Source of the DNA: Alviniconcha marisindica
Taxonomy: Eukaryota; Mollusca; Gastropoda; Provannidae
Direction: 5' to 3'
Length of the DNA stretch: 64,000 bases
NCBI GenBank assembly: GCA_018857735.1
Contig: JABMCL010002848.1
Coordinates: 194,501-258,500, forward strand
Every line of letters begins with the position of its first letter. Position 1 is the stretch's first letter. Shown piece after piece: positions 1 to 59,121 of the stretch. The notes below the pieces were generated by a model. It saw nothing but the letters and a program-made list of their open reading frames with translations. It did no database searches and was not told the origin of the DNA. Made by a program: the position numbers and the translations under genes.

Positions 1-944
1 AATGACAAACAACCAAGAGACAAGGGTAATACCTTACAATCACAGAAACAACAAAAGACAAGGGTAACAATACCTTACAACGACAAACAACCAAGAGACA
101 AGGGTAATACCTTACAATCACAGAAACAACAAAGAGACAAGGGTAACAATACCTTACAATGACAAACAACCAAGAGACAAGGGTAATACCTTACAATCAC
201 AGAAACAACAAAGAGACAAGGGTAACAATACCTTACAATGACAAACAACCAAGAGACAAGGGTAATACCTTACAATCACAGAAACAACAAAGAGACAAGG
301 GTAACAATACCTTACAATGACAAACAACCAAGAGACAAGGGTAATACCTTACAATCACAGAAACAACAAAGAGACAAGGGTAACAATACCTTACAATGAC
401 AAACAACCAAGAGACAAGGGTAATACCTTACAATCACAGAAACAACAAAGAGACAAGGGTAACAATACCTTACAATGACAAACAACCAAGAGACAAGGGT
501 AATACCTTACAATCACAGAAACAACAAAGAGACAAGGGTAACAATACCTTACAATGACAAACAACCAAGAGACAAGGGTAATACCTTACAATCACAGAAA
601 CAACAAAGAGACAAGGGTAACAATACCTTACAACGACAAACAACCAAGAGACAAGGGTAATACCTTACAATCACAGAAACAACAAAGAGACAAGGGTAAC
701 AATACCTTACAATGACAAACAACCAAGAGACAAGGGTAATACCTTACAATCACAAACAACCAAGACAAGGGTAACAATACCTTACAATGACAAACAACCA
801 AGAGACAGGGGTAATATCTCACAATCACAGAAAGAACCAAGAGACAGGGGTAATATCACACAATCACAGAAAGAACCAAGAGACAAAGTTAATACATTAC
901 AATCTCAGAAACAACAAAGAGTAAGGGTAATATCTTACAATCAC
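1..944. repeat. 79-bp minisatellite
   Basis: About ten to twelve near-identical 79-bp units, each made of two related 39/40-bp halves that share CAAGAGACAAGGGTAA. It lies in the intron downstream of exon 19, or in flanking DNA. Reading frames across it are by-products of the repeat. Confidence 0.95.
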
Positions 945-1545
945 AAAAAGAACCAAGAGACAAGGGTAATCGTACAACCACAGAAACAAAACCAAGAGAC
1001 AAGGGTAATCATACAACCACAGAAACAAAACCAAGAGACAAGGGTAATCGTACAACCACAGAAACAAAACCAAGAGACAAGGGTAATCATACAACCACAG
1101 AAACAAAACCAAGAGACAAGGGTAATCGTACAACCACAGAAACAAAACAAACAAGAGACAAGGGTAATCGTACAACCACAGAAACAAAACCAAGAGACAA
1201 GGGTAATCGTACAACCACAGAAACAAAACAACCAAGAGACAAGGGTAATCGTACAACCACAGAAACAAAACCAAGAGACAAGGGTAATCGTACAACCACA
1301 GAAGCAAAAAAAAAAGAGACAAGGGTAATCGTACAACCACAGAAACAAAACCAAGAGACAAGGGTAATCATCAACCACAGAAACAAAACCAAGAGACAAG
1401 GGTAATCGTACAACCACAGAAACAAAACCAAGAGACAAGGGTAATCGTACAACCACAGAAGCAAAAAAAAAAGAGACAAGGGTAATCGTACAACCACAGA
1501 AACAAAACCAAGAGACAAGGGTAATCATAAAACCACAGAAACAAC
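945..1545. repeat. 39-bp minisatellite
   Basis: About fifteen units spaced 39 bp apart, sharing CCAAGAGACAAGGGTAATC with the array before it, so both come from one ancestral half-unit. Some copies carry A-run length changes. Confidence 0.95.
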
Positions 1546-2477
1546 CAAGATGCAAAGGCAGTATCTTACAATCCAAGGAAAAAGGAAGTGACAAGAGTAA
1601 TGACTTACAATCTCAAGAAGAGGGATGAAACCACGACAGACACAGAGGAGGCGGCCATAGCCGCTGATGCCATCCAAGGCTTCAGGGACAGCCCCCAGGG
1701 CACGAACACTCCTGCAACAAAACCACACAGTCACCACTCAGTCAGGCTGGGAGACACCACTCTGCTGCCCCTGGCTTTCCTGCCAAATGCAAATGAGTCT
1801 GAGCAACCTGAGATTAAATGCTCAGTAAACTGCGCATTGCACAATTCACCAAAGCACAAGTGAAAGTCAGAGTTCCTGGCAACAGGCAATAGACGCAAAA
1901 GCCATGCAAATACATTCCGACCATTCCACTTGCAAATGTGGGAACCTCTGATGTCTGCATGCTCCTGGCAGAGGAGACTGCAATATCTGCACCTGCGCTA
2001 AATGCAGTTGGAGGCTGTAGGTGCTTTCCGTCAAAAATCTGGAACCTCATGTTCAACACACTTACTGATACAAGGAGCATGCCCTAAAAAAAACACAGGT
2101 TCTGTCCAACAGTTCTTTGGTACCACACCTTTACAGCCCTTCCCGCTTCATTAGATGAACACATGCTCAAAGTCCAACACCTCAACCACAAAATTCACGG
2201 CTTTCGCTCTTTCTGACATTTCGGTGCCTCATCTGGGACAATCACCCCCAAGACATCCGGTACTCACAAAACATGGCTTCTACATGCAAAATAAAACTGA
2301 CAGAGCATTCGGCAACACATCCCTGGATTTGAGATTTGACTTTGATCCCTTCTGCCTGCCAGACAGCAGGGGTTTGAGGCCAGTTCCAGCTGTGCTGGGA
2401 CTAAACCCGACTTGAGGGAAAACGGTCAGCCCACTTGCACCCTCCCTGTGCCGTACATCTTCACAGCACCAACTCAC
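1546..2477. other. Intronic sequence, nothing recognised
   Basis: I searched both strands for the TM8 exon (expected to start GVFMPFG-like in phase 1) and did not find it. No repeat or RNA gene is evident. Confidence 0.6.
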
Positions 2478-48299
<45,822 letters not shown>

Positions 48300-48308
48300 G
48301 GTCCCTGC

Positions 48309-49400
48309 CTACACACTTGAGGAGAGAGAGGGAAAAAAAAGCAAGGCAATTATGAATTAGGTCTCATTACATCTGACATGACTGTACTTCGCTTGTCCAC
48401 TGACATTTCAGTAACGCCATGTTAACAACGGGTTTTTCAGATTCTGCTAACCAAAGCATGCTGGGGAAGCCTGCAAGTATGATACGTGTATGCACAGGGC
48501 ATTGCGGGCATTCTCAATACAAGTCCTACGTCTTACGCAACACACAGCATGACTAAACCTGCAAGTCACGACACACCATGCTCCCACACACGTACACACA
48601 CACATATACCCACACTCACACACACATGACAGAACGTATGCTGCAACACTGAGACATAGACTACAAGACGGACAAGAGACAGAAAAGGGGGTGGGGGAGA
48701 GGGGGAGGGAGGAGTCAATACTGGATTTTACTGGATTTTACTTAATATTCAGTCAAACACAGGGACATCTCAGGACGGAGGTCAGGACTAACCACTTCCT
48801 CTTCTCGATCGCTGCTACGCAGGAGAAACCACAGATGACGCTGTATGTATACAGGTGTGAAGCACTGGGGACTCTGTACCATCAGCATGCAACGACAGTA
48901 CTCCCATCAATCACACAACAGCCCAAGAATCATCCATGACCATACTGAATAGTTGTGGTTCCCTAAATAGTCTCTGGTTACACAAAACCAATCTGCAGTC
49001 ATTACAGACCTGCTTCATAGCACGTACGCCAATCACAGATTACACACAACTGTTTTCCTTCAACAGCTCTAGCAACAGATCTGTACAAAGATACCAGCTT
49101 GGCATGTCTGATTGTTTTTTCTCCAATTCTCGCATTCTGGAAGCTCTGTGGACAGTGCATTACTAGAAAATTCAAGGTAACAATCAGCCAGGTGTGTGGA
49201 CTGAATTGAACAGGGAGTGTCTGTAAAAAAAAAAGAGAGTCTAATTGCAGTAGATTGGGATTTAACAGCTAAGTTGGTGAGTTACGCTTTACCTGACGAT
49301 GTACATTTGGAACACAGGGCCCCTTCTTGCAAGCCCCGTACAAGCTGATACAAGCCTATTAACCCAAAAACAACAACAAAACTGTGTTTATACATCCATG
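48309..49400. other. Upstream of ATP7 exon 1
   Basis: A pyrimidine tract directly upstream of exon 1 (minus strand). Otherwise unique DNA; no further exon identified. Confidence 0.45.
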
Positions 49401-49419
49401 CAAATCAACAGCACTGGCA

Positions 49420-50218
49420 GTCAGTGACCAGCACCCATGGTGGGTCCAGGGGGCAGCATTGGCAGTCAAGGGCCAGCACCCATTGTGGGTCCAGGGGGCA
49501 GCACTGGCAGTGACCAGCACCATTGTGGGTCCAGGAGGGCAGCACTGGCAGCAAGGGCCAGCACCACTGTGGGTCCAGGGGTCAAAACTGACAGCAAAGG
49601 CCAGTACCACTGTAGATCCAGGGGGCAGCACTGGCAACAAGGGCCAGCACCCATTCAGGGTCCAGGGGGCAGCACTAGCAGTCATTGACCAGCACCACTG
49701 TGGATTCAGGGGGCAGCACTAGCAGCAAGGGCCAGCACCCATTGAGGGTCCAGGGGGAAGCACTGACCAGCACCACTGTGGGTCCAGGGGACAGAACTGA
49801 CAGCAAGGGCCAGTACCACTGTGGATCCAGGGCACAGCACTGGCAGCAAGGGCCAGCGCCCATTGAGGGTCCAGGGGCAGCAATGGCAGTCAGTGACCAG
49901 CACCACTGTGGATCCAGGGGGCAGCACTAGCAGTCAGTGACCAGCACCACTTTGGGTCGAGGGGGCAGCACTAGCAGTCAGTGGCAAGCACCATTGTGGG
50001 TCCAGGGGGCAGCACTGGCAGTCAAGCTCCAGCACCCATTGTGGGTCCTGTGGGCAGCACTGGCAGTCAAGGACCAGCACCCATTGTGGGTCCAGTGGGC
50101 AGCACTGGCAGTCAAGGGCCAGCACCCCACTGTAGATCCGGGGGGGCAGCACTGGCAGTCAATGACCAGCACCCATTGTGGGCTCATGGGAGAGCACTGG
50201 CAGTCAAGGGCCAGCATC
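49420..50218. repeat. Minisatellite, left part (33-45-bp units)
   Basis: Units of GGGTCCAGGGGGCAGCACTG followed by GCAGTCA or GCAGCAA and a CCAGCACC block. It continues after the transposon at 51442, so it is one array that was split. Confidence 0.96.
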
Positions 50219-50223
50219 ATTAT

Positions 50224-51436
50224 CAGGGCTCCCATTAGTGAGTATTTTAAGGAGGTCCCTGGGACTCCCATCTACAACCTTTAGAATTAGAGGGTCCCTG
50301 GGCACTTTTAAAGGGTCAAGTCTAATACGAAATGGCAGCTGTGCAGAATTATTCTGCTTTGTATATGATGCCCTTTGTCCTTGCTACAGCTCAGTTCTGG
50401 GTTCAATTCTGTCAGATAATGTCTCTTTTAGTTGTACATTTTCAGGTATGCTGGCTCATTATAGCAGTAATAGGTTTACTCAAAGGCCTATCCTCGTAGT
50501 TCTCCATGTCGGTAGTACTCTGGTGGTTGGCAGCCCTGCAGCCCTGCCAACTCTGTAGATGTGTTTTAACAGCATCCATCAGTCAGTATGAAAAGGATTT
50601 TTAAGTAGCAGGGTAAGAAAGCAAAATGTGTGGCCTTTTCAAACACAAGTCCATTATAAATATTTGTCTGAAAGTGAAACAAGTTAGAGTAACCCTCTGA
50701 ATCTGTGATACAGATCAAAACCAAAGAGAGAATGAAGGGAGAAAGCTCTCATCTTTGCAAACTGCAAATGGAAAACAGGATACTACAAAAAGCTATGGCT
50801 GATTATGTAATTAATGGTGCACATTGTCTTAACATCACTCAAAATGTAAGTTGCTCCCCTTGATTACTATGGTGCCACTTTGAAATTTTTTATTGTAGAA
50901 ACTCCATTGATGTTTTTTTTGTTTTTTTTGACAGTTGAAAATTCACAACAAATTATTGTCATGTTGGAAGCCTTCACATTGACAGCATGTACACAGATCT
51001 CTATTTAATCCTCAGTTTCTTTGCATGGTTGTTTTAGAAGAAGAAGACCAAAATGTCTCACAATATAAAGCAGTGACATGCATTGTTTGATATCTTGATG
51101 TTAGGTGTGTGCTGGTGTAGTTGCGTCTGAGCACTGATGTTGAAATAACCTGCGTAGTCATGTGTACCAGTACCTCATGAAGTTTGGGAGAATGACTGTG
51201 TTCGTGTCAGTAGCAACGACAGAGTAAGGTAGCTGTTGGTTTTGAGACAGAAGATGTACAAATAGTTCACAGGACCCATTTCTGTCCAGTTGGGAACAGG
51301 AGGTCTGGACTTTAAAAATCCCCATAACCTGGAACTTTTTAGTGCATCCTGTGGGACCCTGTAGGCTTAAGTTTAGTGCGTCCTTTTCAGTTCTAGTGCG
51401 TAAGGGATGCACATTTGTGCGTTAATGGGAACCCTG
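50224..51436. mobile_element. DNA transposon with TIRs and a 5-bp target duplication
   Basis: The left end CAGGGCTCCCATTAGTG and the right end, read inverted, CAGGGTTCCCATTAACG match at 14 of 17 positions. The 5 bases ATTAT flank both ends (50219-50223 and 51437-51441). The element is 1,213 bp, unlike its surroundings, and interrupts a minisatellite. The CAGGG end resembles hAT-type elements, but those usually duplicate 8 bp. An 84-codon minus-strand frame (51158-51412) is the longest on that side and is not recognisable as a transposase, so the copy is probably non-autonomous. Confidence 0.8.
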
Positions 51437-51441
51437 ATTAT

Positions 51442-52205
51442 AGGTCCTGGGGGCAGCACCAGCTGTCAAGGGCCAGCACCACTGTGGGTCCAGGGGGCAG
51501 CACTGGCAGCAAGGGCCAGCACCCATTGTGGGTCCAGGGGGCAGCACTGACAGCAAGGGCCAGTACCACTGTAGATCCAGGGTGGCAGCACTGGCAGCAA
51601 GGGCCAGCACCCATTGAGGGTCCAGGGGGCAGCACTGGCAGTCAGTGACCAGCACCATTATGGGTCCAGGGGGCAGCACTAGCAGCAAGGGCCAGCACCC
51701 ATTGAGGGTCCAGGGGGCAGCACTGGCAGTCAGTGACCAGCACCATTATGGGTCCAGGGGGCAGCACTAGCTGTCAAGGGCCAGCACCACTGTGGATCCA
51801 GGGGGCAGCACTGGCAGCAAGGGCCAGCACCCATTGAGGGTCCAGGGGGCAGCACTGGCAGTCAGTGACCAGCACCACTGTGGATCCAGGGGGCAGCACT
51901 GGCAGTCAGTGACCAGCACCACTGTGGATCCAGGGGGCAGCACTGGCAGTCAGTGACCAGCACCACTGTGGATCCAGGGGGCAGCACTGGCAGTCAGTGA
52001 CCAGCCCCACTGTGGGTCCTGGGGGCAGCACTGGCAGTCAGTGACCAGCCCCACTGTGGGTCCTGGGGGCAGCACTGGCAGTCAGTGACCAGCACCACTG
52101 TGGATCCAGGGGGCAGCACTGGCAGTCAGTGACCAGCCCCACTGTGGGTCCTGGGGGCAGCACTGGCAGTCAGTGACCAGCACCACTGTGGGTCCAGGGG
52201 GCAGA
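51442..52205. repeat. Minisatellite, right part
   Basis: Same unit as 49420-50218. The last twelve or so units (from about 51850) are a more uniform 33-35-bp subset with CAGTCAGTGACCAGC. Confidence 0.96.
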
Positions 52206-52641
52206 CATAGCTGATAATTCACATTTTCTTTGCGCTCCCCGAAAGATGAAAATGTAATGCCAAACACGGTAGTGAATTTATTTATGAATAATGTAAAACG
52301 GAGGGTGGTATAATTCAACCCAAAAGACGCAATCAGCAGAAGCTTGCGATTAGAAAGTGGCATTTCTGGGATCAAAAGATAACTTTTTTACCCAAATCAC
52401 AGTTACGGGTAGCCATTTTTAAACGCATACATATGGTTTCCCACTAGTTCAGGGGCAGCCCGATTCAGCGAGAGAGGAGCAGGAAGTGTGTTCAGCACAT
52501 CATCATGTCGGAAGCCTAAAACCCCTCTCTCTCTCTCTCTTTCGGACAGAGATACTGATGTTTCACTCTTTGGCGTCCAGTCAACCACTAAAGTCATACG
52601 GTGTCGGAGGAAGAGAGCGGGGAAGGGGAGGGGGGGGAGAT

Positions 52642-52711
<70 letters not shown>

Positions 52712-52937
52712 AATAATTATTAGAAGAAATATTTAGGAGGGTAACGGAATAGACGATGTCTGTTTACGTCCAGCTCAGCCCTGGCCCATGAGGGAAGGCT
52801 ACAAAATGAAGTCCCTACCGAAGTACAGCCTAAAAGAGAGAGCGAGCGAGCGAGCGAGAGCGAGCGAGCGAGAGCGAGAGTAATTTATTACACAAGGATG
52901 AAGATTTAAGCACAGGTCGGCTTTTTTACAAATCTGT

Positions 52938-52981
<44 letters not shown>

Positions 52982-53559
52982 GAGAGAGAGAGAGAGAATA
53001 ACTTTAACGGACGAGGGTACTGAGGGGCACGCACAGTCTGCTTTCCTCAAGAGAAGTGAGGTCAAAGAGTCTGGCCTAAGGATTAGTACTCTGTCCTAAA
53101 AATGCAACCTCCTTCGTCTAACCATAAAAGTGTGAGCTTAATCAATGCAAATCTACAATGTTCTCCGTGCCATGAACCTGTTCTCGGGCACCGTGGTAAG
53201 AAAGAGGGGGGTCCGCCCGGTGCCAGTCACAACAGCTTTGACACTGGCCGCGCTGAATGGCCAATCCCATGTAATCAGTGGTCACTACTCACAAAGCAAA
53301 CAAAACGGATCAAACTCACGGTACTGTTTAACTTGACGGAAAATGATACAGATTCTCTGCACACACACAGCTGGACCCGGGCACGACTTTTCCTTCGTAT
53401 GTCACTTCAAGCCGACCAATCCAAGTTTACATAGCCTGCTTTCTTGTGACGAAACACACGGACTACGGACTACTTTGCCGAGGCGGACTTTTCTGCGCAG
53501 CCCTGACTCGGATCTCAGCCAACCAGCACCGGCCGCGGACTGCGCCTGCGTGCCATCCT
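52206..53559. other. Unique DNA with two (GA)n tracts
   Basis: (GA)n at 52645-52709 and 52940-52998; a GAGCGAGC repeat at 52838-52880. No gene recognised. Confidence 0.5.
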
Positions 53560-54680
53560 GGCGGACTTTATGGCGGACTGCTGACTCATCCTAGCGAGAA
53601 ACCGACACAAGTGCACGGTCATGCAGAAGGTTCGCGAAAAAGTCCGCCACGCAGTTTGGCAGGTGGGGGTGGAGTGGAGGGGGATGGGGTGGGGTGGGAT
53701 TACCATGCAACTAAATATCCACGACAAAGTCCGCCGCCACGTCGTTGGTGGGGGGTGGGGGGTGGTGACCAACAGTGCACCGTCATGCAGAAGGTTCGCG
53801 AAAAAGTCCGCCACGCCGTTTGGCGGGGAGGAAGGAGGGGGGGGGGGGGGCAGGGGATGGAGACCAACAGTGCACTGGAAAAGTCTGCCACGCAGTTGGG
53901 GATGGGGGAGGAGGGGGTGGGGGGTTCGTGTACCGTCGTGGATAAGGTTGGCGAAAAAGTCCGCGATGCATTTTTGTTGCTGTTGTGTGGTGTGTCTGTG
54001 TTGCTGTTGTTGTTGCTGCTGTGTTATTATTGTTGTTTTTGTTAGTTTGTGTGTGTGTGTTGCTGTTGTTTGTTTTTGGGGGGAGGTGGTGGTGTTGTTT
54101 GTTTGTTTTGGGGTGGTGGTGGTGGTGTTGTTGTTTTTTGTTTTTTTGGGGGGTGTTGTTGTTTTTGGGGGGAGGTGTTGTTGTTGTGTTTTGTTTTGGG
54201 GGGAGGTGGTGGTGTTGTTTGTTTTTGGGGGGAGGTGGTGGTGTTGTTTGTTTTTGAGGGGAGGTGGTGGTGTTGTTTTTTGGGGGAGGTGGTGTTGTTT
54301 GTTTGTTTTGGGAGGGAGGTGGTGTTGTTGTTTGTTTTGGAGGGAGGTGGTGTTGTTTTGTTTGTTTTGGGGGGAGGTGGTGTTGTTTGTTTTTGGGGGG
54401 AGGTGGTGTTGTTCAGTGTGTTTGTGTTTTTTTTTGGGGGGGGGAGGTGGTGTTGTTGTGTGTTTGTTTTTGGGGGGGAGGTGGTGTACCCTCGTGCACA
54501 AGGTTGACAAAAAGTCCGCCATAACGTGGGGACTGGGGGGTGGAGGGTGGGGGTCCGGGGGGGAGGGGGGGGGGGGGGGCTCGTGCTCCCCCGTGCACAA
54601 CGTTGGCGAAAAAGTCCGCCACGCAGGTTTTTGTTTGTGTACCCTCGTGTACAAGGTTGCCGAAAAGGTCCGCCTGACCT
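53560..54680. repeat. Repeats of a GCGAAAAAGTCCGCC block and G-rich arrays
   Basis: AAGGTTCGCGAAAAAGTCCGCC-like blocks recur near 53628, 53790, 53945, 54500, 54600 and 54650, with shorter pieces near 53560 and 53725. They are separated by G-rich DNA. From 54060 to 54490 the spacer is a G/T-only array of GGGGAGGTGGTGTTGTT units. Confidence 0.85.
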
Positions 54681-54780
54681 AGCTAGGCAAGGGCAGGGCG
54701 TGTGGGCGAGAGCGGCTGTATACGGCAGCGGGAAGTGGTCCGCTCCGAACTTGGGCCTACATTCATTTTGATTGTTCATT

Positions 54781-55144
54781 GATGGCAGTACTGCGTGCTA
54801 TGGTCCCGTTTTGTCCCCGCGTTTCGCCGTGCATGCAGCTGCATAGCCTGTGGACTTTCTCACTGTACTGCTTACCGGGGACAGGTGCTTTGCGCACGCG
54901 CGCGTGTGGGTGTGTATGTTGGTAATAATATCAATGGGCACTTCGTCAGAAGCGCGCACATCCCGTCAATTTCCTTTACACACAAATATGTCACAACAAA
55001 GCTTCAAACGTGCGGGCGTGCGCGCGCGTGCACACACACACACACACACACACACAACACACACCACACACACAGTACAGTCACTAACACACAATCTCGG
55101 GCAAGGTGTACAAATGCGCACGTGAATGTGTGTATGCCTCCGTG

Positions 55145-55191
<47 letters not shown>

Positions 55192-55272
55192 AATGAGAGA
55201 GGCGGCGAGGAGACAGCAGGAGGGGTGCGTGCGCGATCGTGTGTAACTAACCATGAACTGGTGTAACTGAGA
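54781..55272. repeat. (CA)n and (GT)n tracts
   Basis: (CA)n at 55030-55075 and (GT)n at 55148-55189 lie about 70 bases apart in opposite sense and could fold back on each other. Confidence 0.8.
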
Positions 55273-55400
55273 GAGAGAAGAGAGAGAACTCGAACTCGAA
55301 AACTTTATTTTACAAGGACTGTAATTTAGGTTCAGTCAAAAACCTGTCTAACAACTTTTCCTTGCTAAGCCGGCTACTGATGAATTGATATCAAATTACA
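55273..55400 (-). mobile_element. LINE 3' end, reverse orientation
   Basis: AACTCGAACTCGAAAACTTT followed by ACAAGGACTGTAATTTAGG is the reverse complement of the LINE tail. The element may extend further right, but no coding part was recognised. Confidence 0.75.
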
Positions 55401-55628
55401 GGCATTATTTATATACATATATAGGCATGAATGAGTGAGTGAAACGTTATACATGAGAATTTCCATACAAACACAGCGTGTTCACATCGCCAGATGAACA
55501 CTTGCCATAGTTACACTATGATATTATGAGCATACAACCAGCAAATAAAGCAGCAGAACATCTGATCAGTTCATATGACTAGTACTGGAAAAGAAAACAG
55601 AAGCAGTCAATGCTTACCTTATAAAGAA

Positions 55629-55632
55629 CAGT

Positions 55633-55698
<66 letters not shown>

Positions 55699-55751
55699 AG
55701 AAGAAGAAGAAGAGGGTGGGAGGAGGGATAGTCGTCTTGAAGAGAGGAGAG

Positions 55752-55843
<92 letters not shown>

Positions 55844-55950
55844 GGAGAAGAAGAGGGCTTGGCGGGAGGGATAGTCGTCTTGAGAGAGAGAGAGAGAGGG
55901 AGAGAGAAGAAGAAGAAGAAGAAGAAGAAGAGGGCTTGGCGGGAGGGATA
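55629..55950. repeat. (GA)n, (GACA)n and (GAA)n composite repeat
   Basis: A unit containing GGAGGGATAGTCGTCTTGA repeats three times between the GA tracts. Confidence 0.93.
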
Positions 55951-56287
55951 GTCGTCTTGTCCACCCCTGACGGATCGTTCTCTCGGCTGAAAACGCTATG
56001 AGAGCAAGGAAGGTGTGGATGGAGGAAGAGACAGGCGGCGACGTCAGCGTGGTATAAATATAGACTGACACGATTTCTGCTCGGCTTGTTGACGCGGCGT
56101 ACTATGGGCTGAATGACATGGCCAGTGAACACACTTGTCAATACTCCGTGCCCTCTGGCCCTCGATCTGGTTTGGCTAAACCTGTTTAACACCCAGTTGC
56201 CTCGTAACAAGTACCGGCTGGACCGAGATCCCGCGAGGGTGGGAAGAGAGACAGCTACACTGTCACCACTAGAATGACTCGGGCAAA

Positions 56288-56455
56288 TATGCGAGCCATT
56301 TTTAATGTTTCATTCATTATGGGGGACGAAAGTCACAAGACTCTCTGCAAATCACAACTTCTGAAGAGCGAGGAGAGCCGAAGCGGATTGAACCAACCGT
56401 GGTCCTTCTGCTTACCAGCCTAACGCCTCACCGCTAGGCCAAACCGGCTCACTGG
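56288..56455 (-). mobile_element. tRNA-derived SINE of a second family
   Basis: On the minus strand GCCGGTTTGGCCTAGCGGTG (A box), then GGTTGGTTCAATCCGC (B box) lead a body without the TTTTCTTCTCC core of the other SINEs. It is therefore a separate tRNA-headed family. Confidence 0.6.
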
Positions 56456-59121
56456 CTCTCAAGGTCTGCCCAGTTGTATAAATTTAGTTCACACTGACAG
56501 TACAGTTGCGGGTACCAGGCGAGATCAAGAGATCTTAGAGGAGGGAGGTGGAGCTGGACCCTCAACTTAGCCCAGAAGAGATCATGAGTAGGGAGGTGGA
56601 GCTGGGCTAAGAAGATTGGACTTACTTTGCTTGAGTTGTCCAAGTTGTTCGTCAACAGCAGTGCGACGGACATTGTCTTTGTGACTCTGGCCAGGCACAG
56701 CAGTTGAAACAGCAATTGCGCAGTGCACAAGTCGCTGGGCAATGGCGAGGGGACACCGTCCTAACACTTCCATTGTTCTGGCGGCGGTCCACGGTCTCTC
56801 CTGTCTTTTTCAGGCGGTTTCCGCGGTCGAGCCTTCACTCTGTCGGCCCCTTCCCACTCTGTCCCCGTCCCTAATAGGCCATCTCGCCTCCGTGGACGTA
56901 AAGCACCATGTACTACTACAGTACAGTTTTACCGTCCCTGATAAGCGTGGCGGTTTCTGTGGACGTTAAGCACCATGTTTACAGTACAGTTTCCTGCCCA
57001 AGAGGAAATGGGGACATCGCCTTCTGGCACCCTTCCTGTGAGGAGAGGGGAGGAGAAACTGGTTCTATACCAAGGAGCTGTGCCAGATCTACATCTGTCA
57101 CTGGTGACTGACCTCTCGCTGAATAGCCACATCATAGCTCTGTCCACTTAAGACAACTGGCTAAAAAGGTCATCTGTCAGGCAGAGAGGGTGGCGCGAGG
57201 TCAATGGGTCAATGAGTGGCAGGAGGGCTATGCCCACCCCCTGACCTTGAAAAACTGACTGTTCAAAAATTATTTACAATTTTGAATTTCCAGCATAGGT
57301 ATCACTGGGTCCCATTTTTACTACTTGTCACCAGCGAGAAGGGGCGCCGCGCCCCTGGCTTCTTCCTTTCATCTGTGCGTATAATAGTTATCATGTGTGA
57401 ACATGATACATGTGTGAGTGTGTCAAGTCAGTAGACTTAATCCCTCAAAGGGCAATTCAACTAACTACTAATAGTAATACAATTAACTACTGTTACTATA
57501 GGTTCACTAATTCAAATGAGGAGAATTGGCTAGGCTGCCATGCAAACAGCATCAAGTCTAGAAAGTAGAATTAGTGCAGGATAAATCATGGAAGATCTTG
57601 CACCAATAACTGTGGAAGTCACAAAACACAAGATCTGGTTCCTGTCTCCCATTATCTATCTCTTCTCACAGATAACATGTAGACAGAAACAGGTACTGGT
57701 AGCATGCTGACATTTTACTGTCTCTATGTGGACCTGGTTGCAGCACACACACACACACACACACAGGCAAAAGGAGGGAGAGAGATGGGGCAGTCTGAGA
57801 CAGAAAAAAAGAAGAGAGAAACAGAGAATAAAGAGAGAGAATCCACACACACATGCAGTCATGACAGAGCCATCATGGTTACTTCCCTTGTATGCCTGTT
57901 TTATTTATAAAAAATTTGCTTTGTGCTGTGGAATGTTTATTTCTCTAGTTTTGCTTATAAATAAAATTTGAGCTTTGTACTGTGGTGTCTGAACAATCAC
58001 AAAAGCAAGAAGAGAGAGAAAGAAAAGAAAAAAAACGGCTGTAATTTCTGATTTTCCCAATTTTATTAACGTCTGACCTTCCAATAAACAAGCCTCTTGT
58101 GATGGTTGCTTTGCCTGCCAGTCTACCTGCTCAGTCATTTCCCATGACTGGCAAAGTATTATGCCCCAGATAGCACATCCACCTGCAGGAGTCTAAAACG
58201 TGGATGTTGAACATTGACACAAGTAAGCCAGTCTGGGATTCTCATTCCGCTTTTCACTTTTTACAAAAAGCTCACTGAATTTGCTGAATCAGAATGCAAA
58301 TGTGTGGTCTGACTAATAATAATAATAATACTAATAATAATACTAATAATGGACATTTCTATGGTGCATGATCCCTAGCAAGATCTAGGGCACAATGCGC
58401 CATACAAAAAGATGCAGAAAAATATATAAACACACACAATGGACAAAATAAGGTTTCAGGCCATAATTTACATTTGCAAGAATTTACATACTGCAATTTC
58501 AGTAAATAAACCAAAGCTGTCAGTAACCAAACATGACCAAACTCTGATCTGAGCACACATTTCACGTATGATACAAGTAGATATACTGCACACACACAAA
58601 ATGTACAGCGGGATATTGCACACACACACACCGTCAGTGTGTCACCTCTTCAGGCAGTCCAGCAGGCAGCCTGTGTGACTGCGCAATCCAGTGGAGAGCA
58701 TGTACAACTGTTTCCACGATGCTGTCAGGCTGAAGGTTGAGACCTCATACTATATAGGCGGCACTGCCTTCTTGGGTGGTAGTCACACCTTGCTCAACAG
58801 TAAAGCCCCACCTTGTCTGGCATTTGGTGACTAGTCAGGTATTCACTCAAATAACTGAACAATGATGGGATAGGATTAGGAACTGACAATTTATCCATTC
58901 TTGGGAAGCATTCACTCCAACTGAACATCCCTCAACCTGCTTCAAACAGGAGTCAGACTGGATACAGTGCAGCATGTTAGTGCTGAGTCAGACTGGATAC
59001 AGTGCAGCATGTTAGTGCTGGCCCATCTGGACACATGTTAATAAATAATAATAAACACTTGGACAACAAAACAAGCATTTCATCTCAAAAGGAAGCTAAC
59101 CAAAGCCTGCTGCCAACAGGG
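56456..59121. other. Mostly unique DNA with small repeats
   Basis: A dispersed-element tail occurs twice at 56865-56985 (GTGGACGTAAAGCACCATG type). (TAA)n with an element-like tail lies at 58314-58420. GAGTCAGACTGGATACAGTG is duplicated at 58950-59022. No convincing exon. Confidence 0.45.

Noticed and set aside
1546..2477. Search for the ATP7 TM8 exon and stop codon
   Set aside because: No frame with a GVFMP-like start, MxxS motif or matching phase; the 3' end must lie outside the window.
51158..51412. 84-codon frame in the TIR element as transposase
   Set aside because: Too short and without recognisable catalytic residues; listed only as the longest frame of a non-autonomous copy.
53172..53195. 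Plus-strand ATG with MNLFSGTV and a GTAAGA donor
   Set aside because: Eight codons, ordinary start context and no partner exon.
56449..56742. 97-codon minus-strand frame
   Set aside because: It overlaps a local GAGGTGGAGCTGG duplication and has no recognisable domain or splice context.
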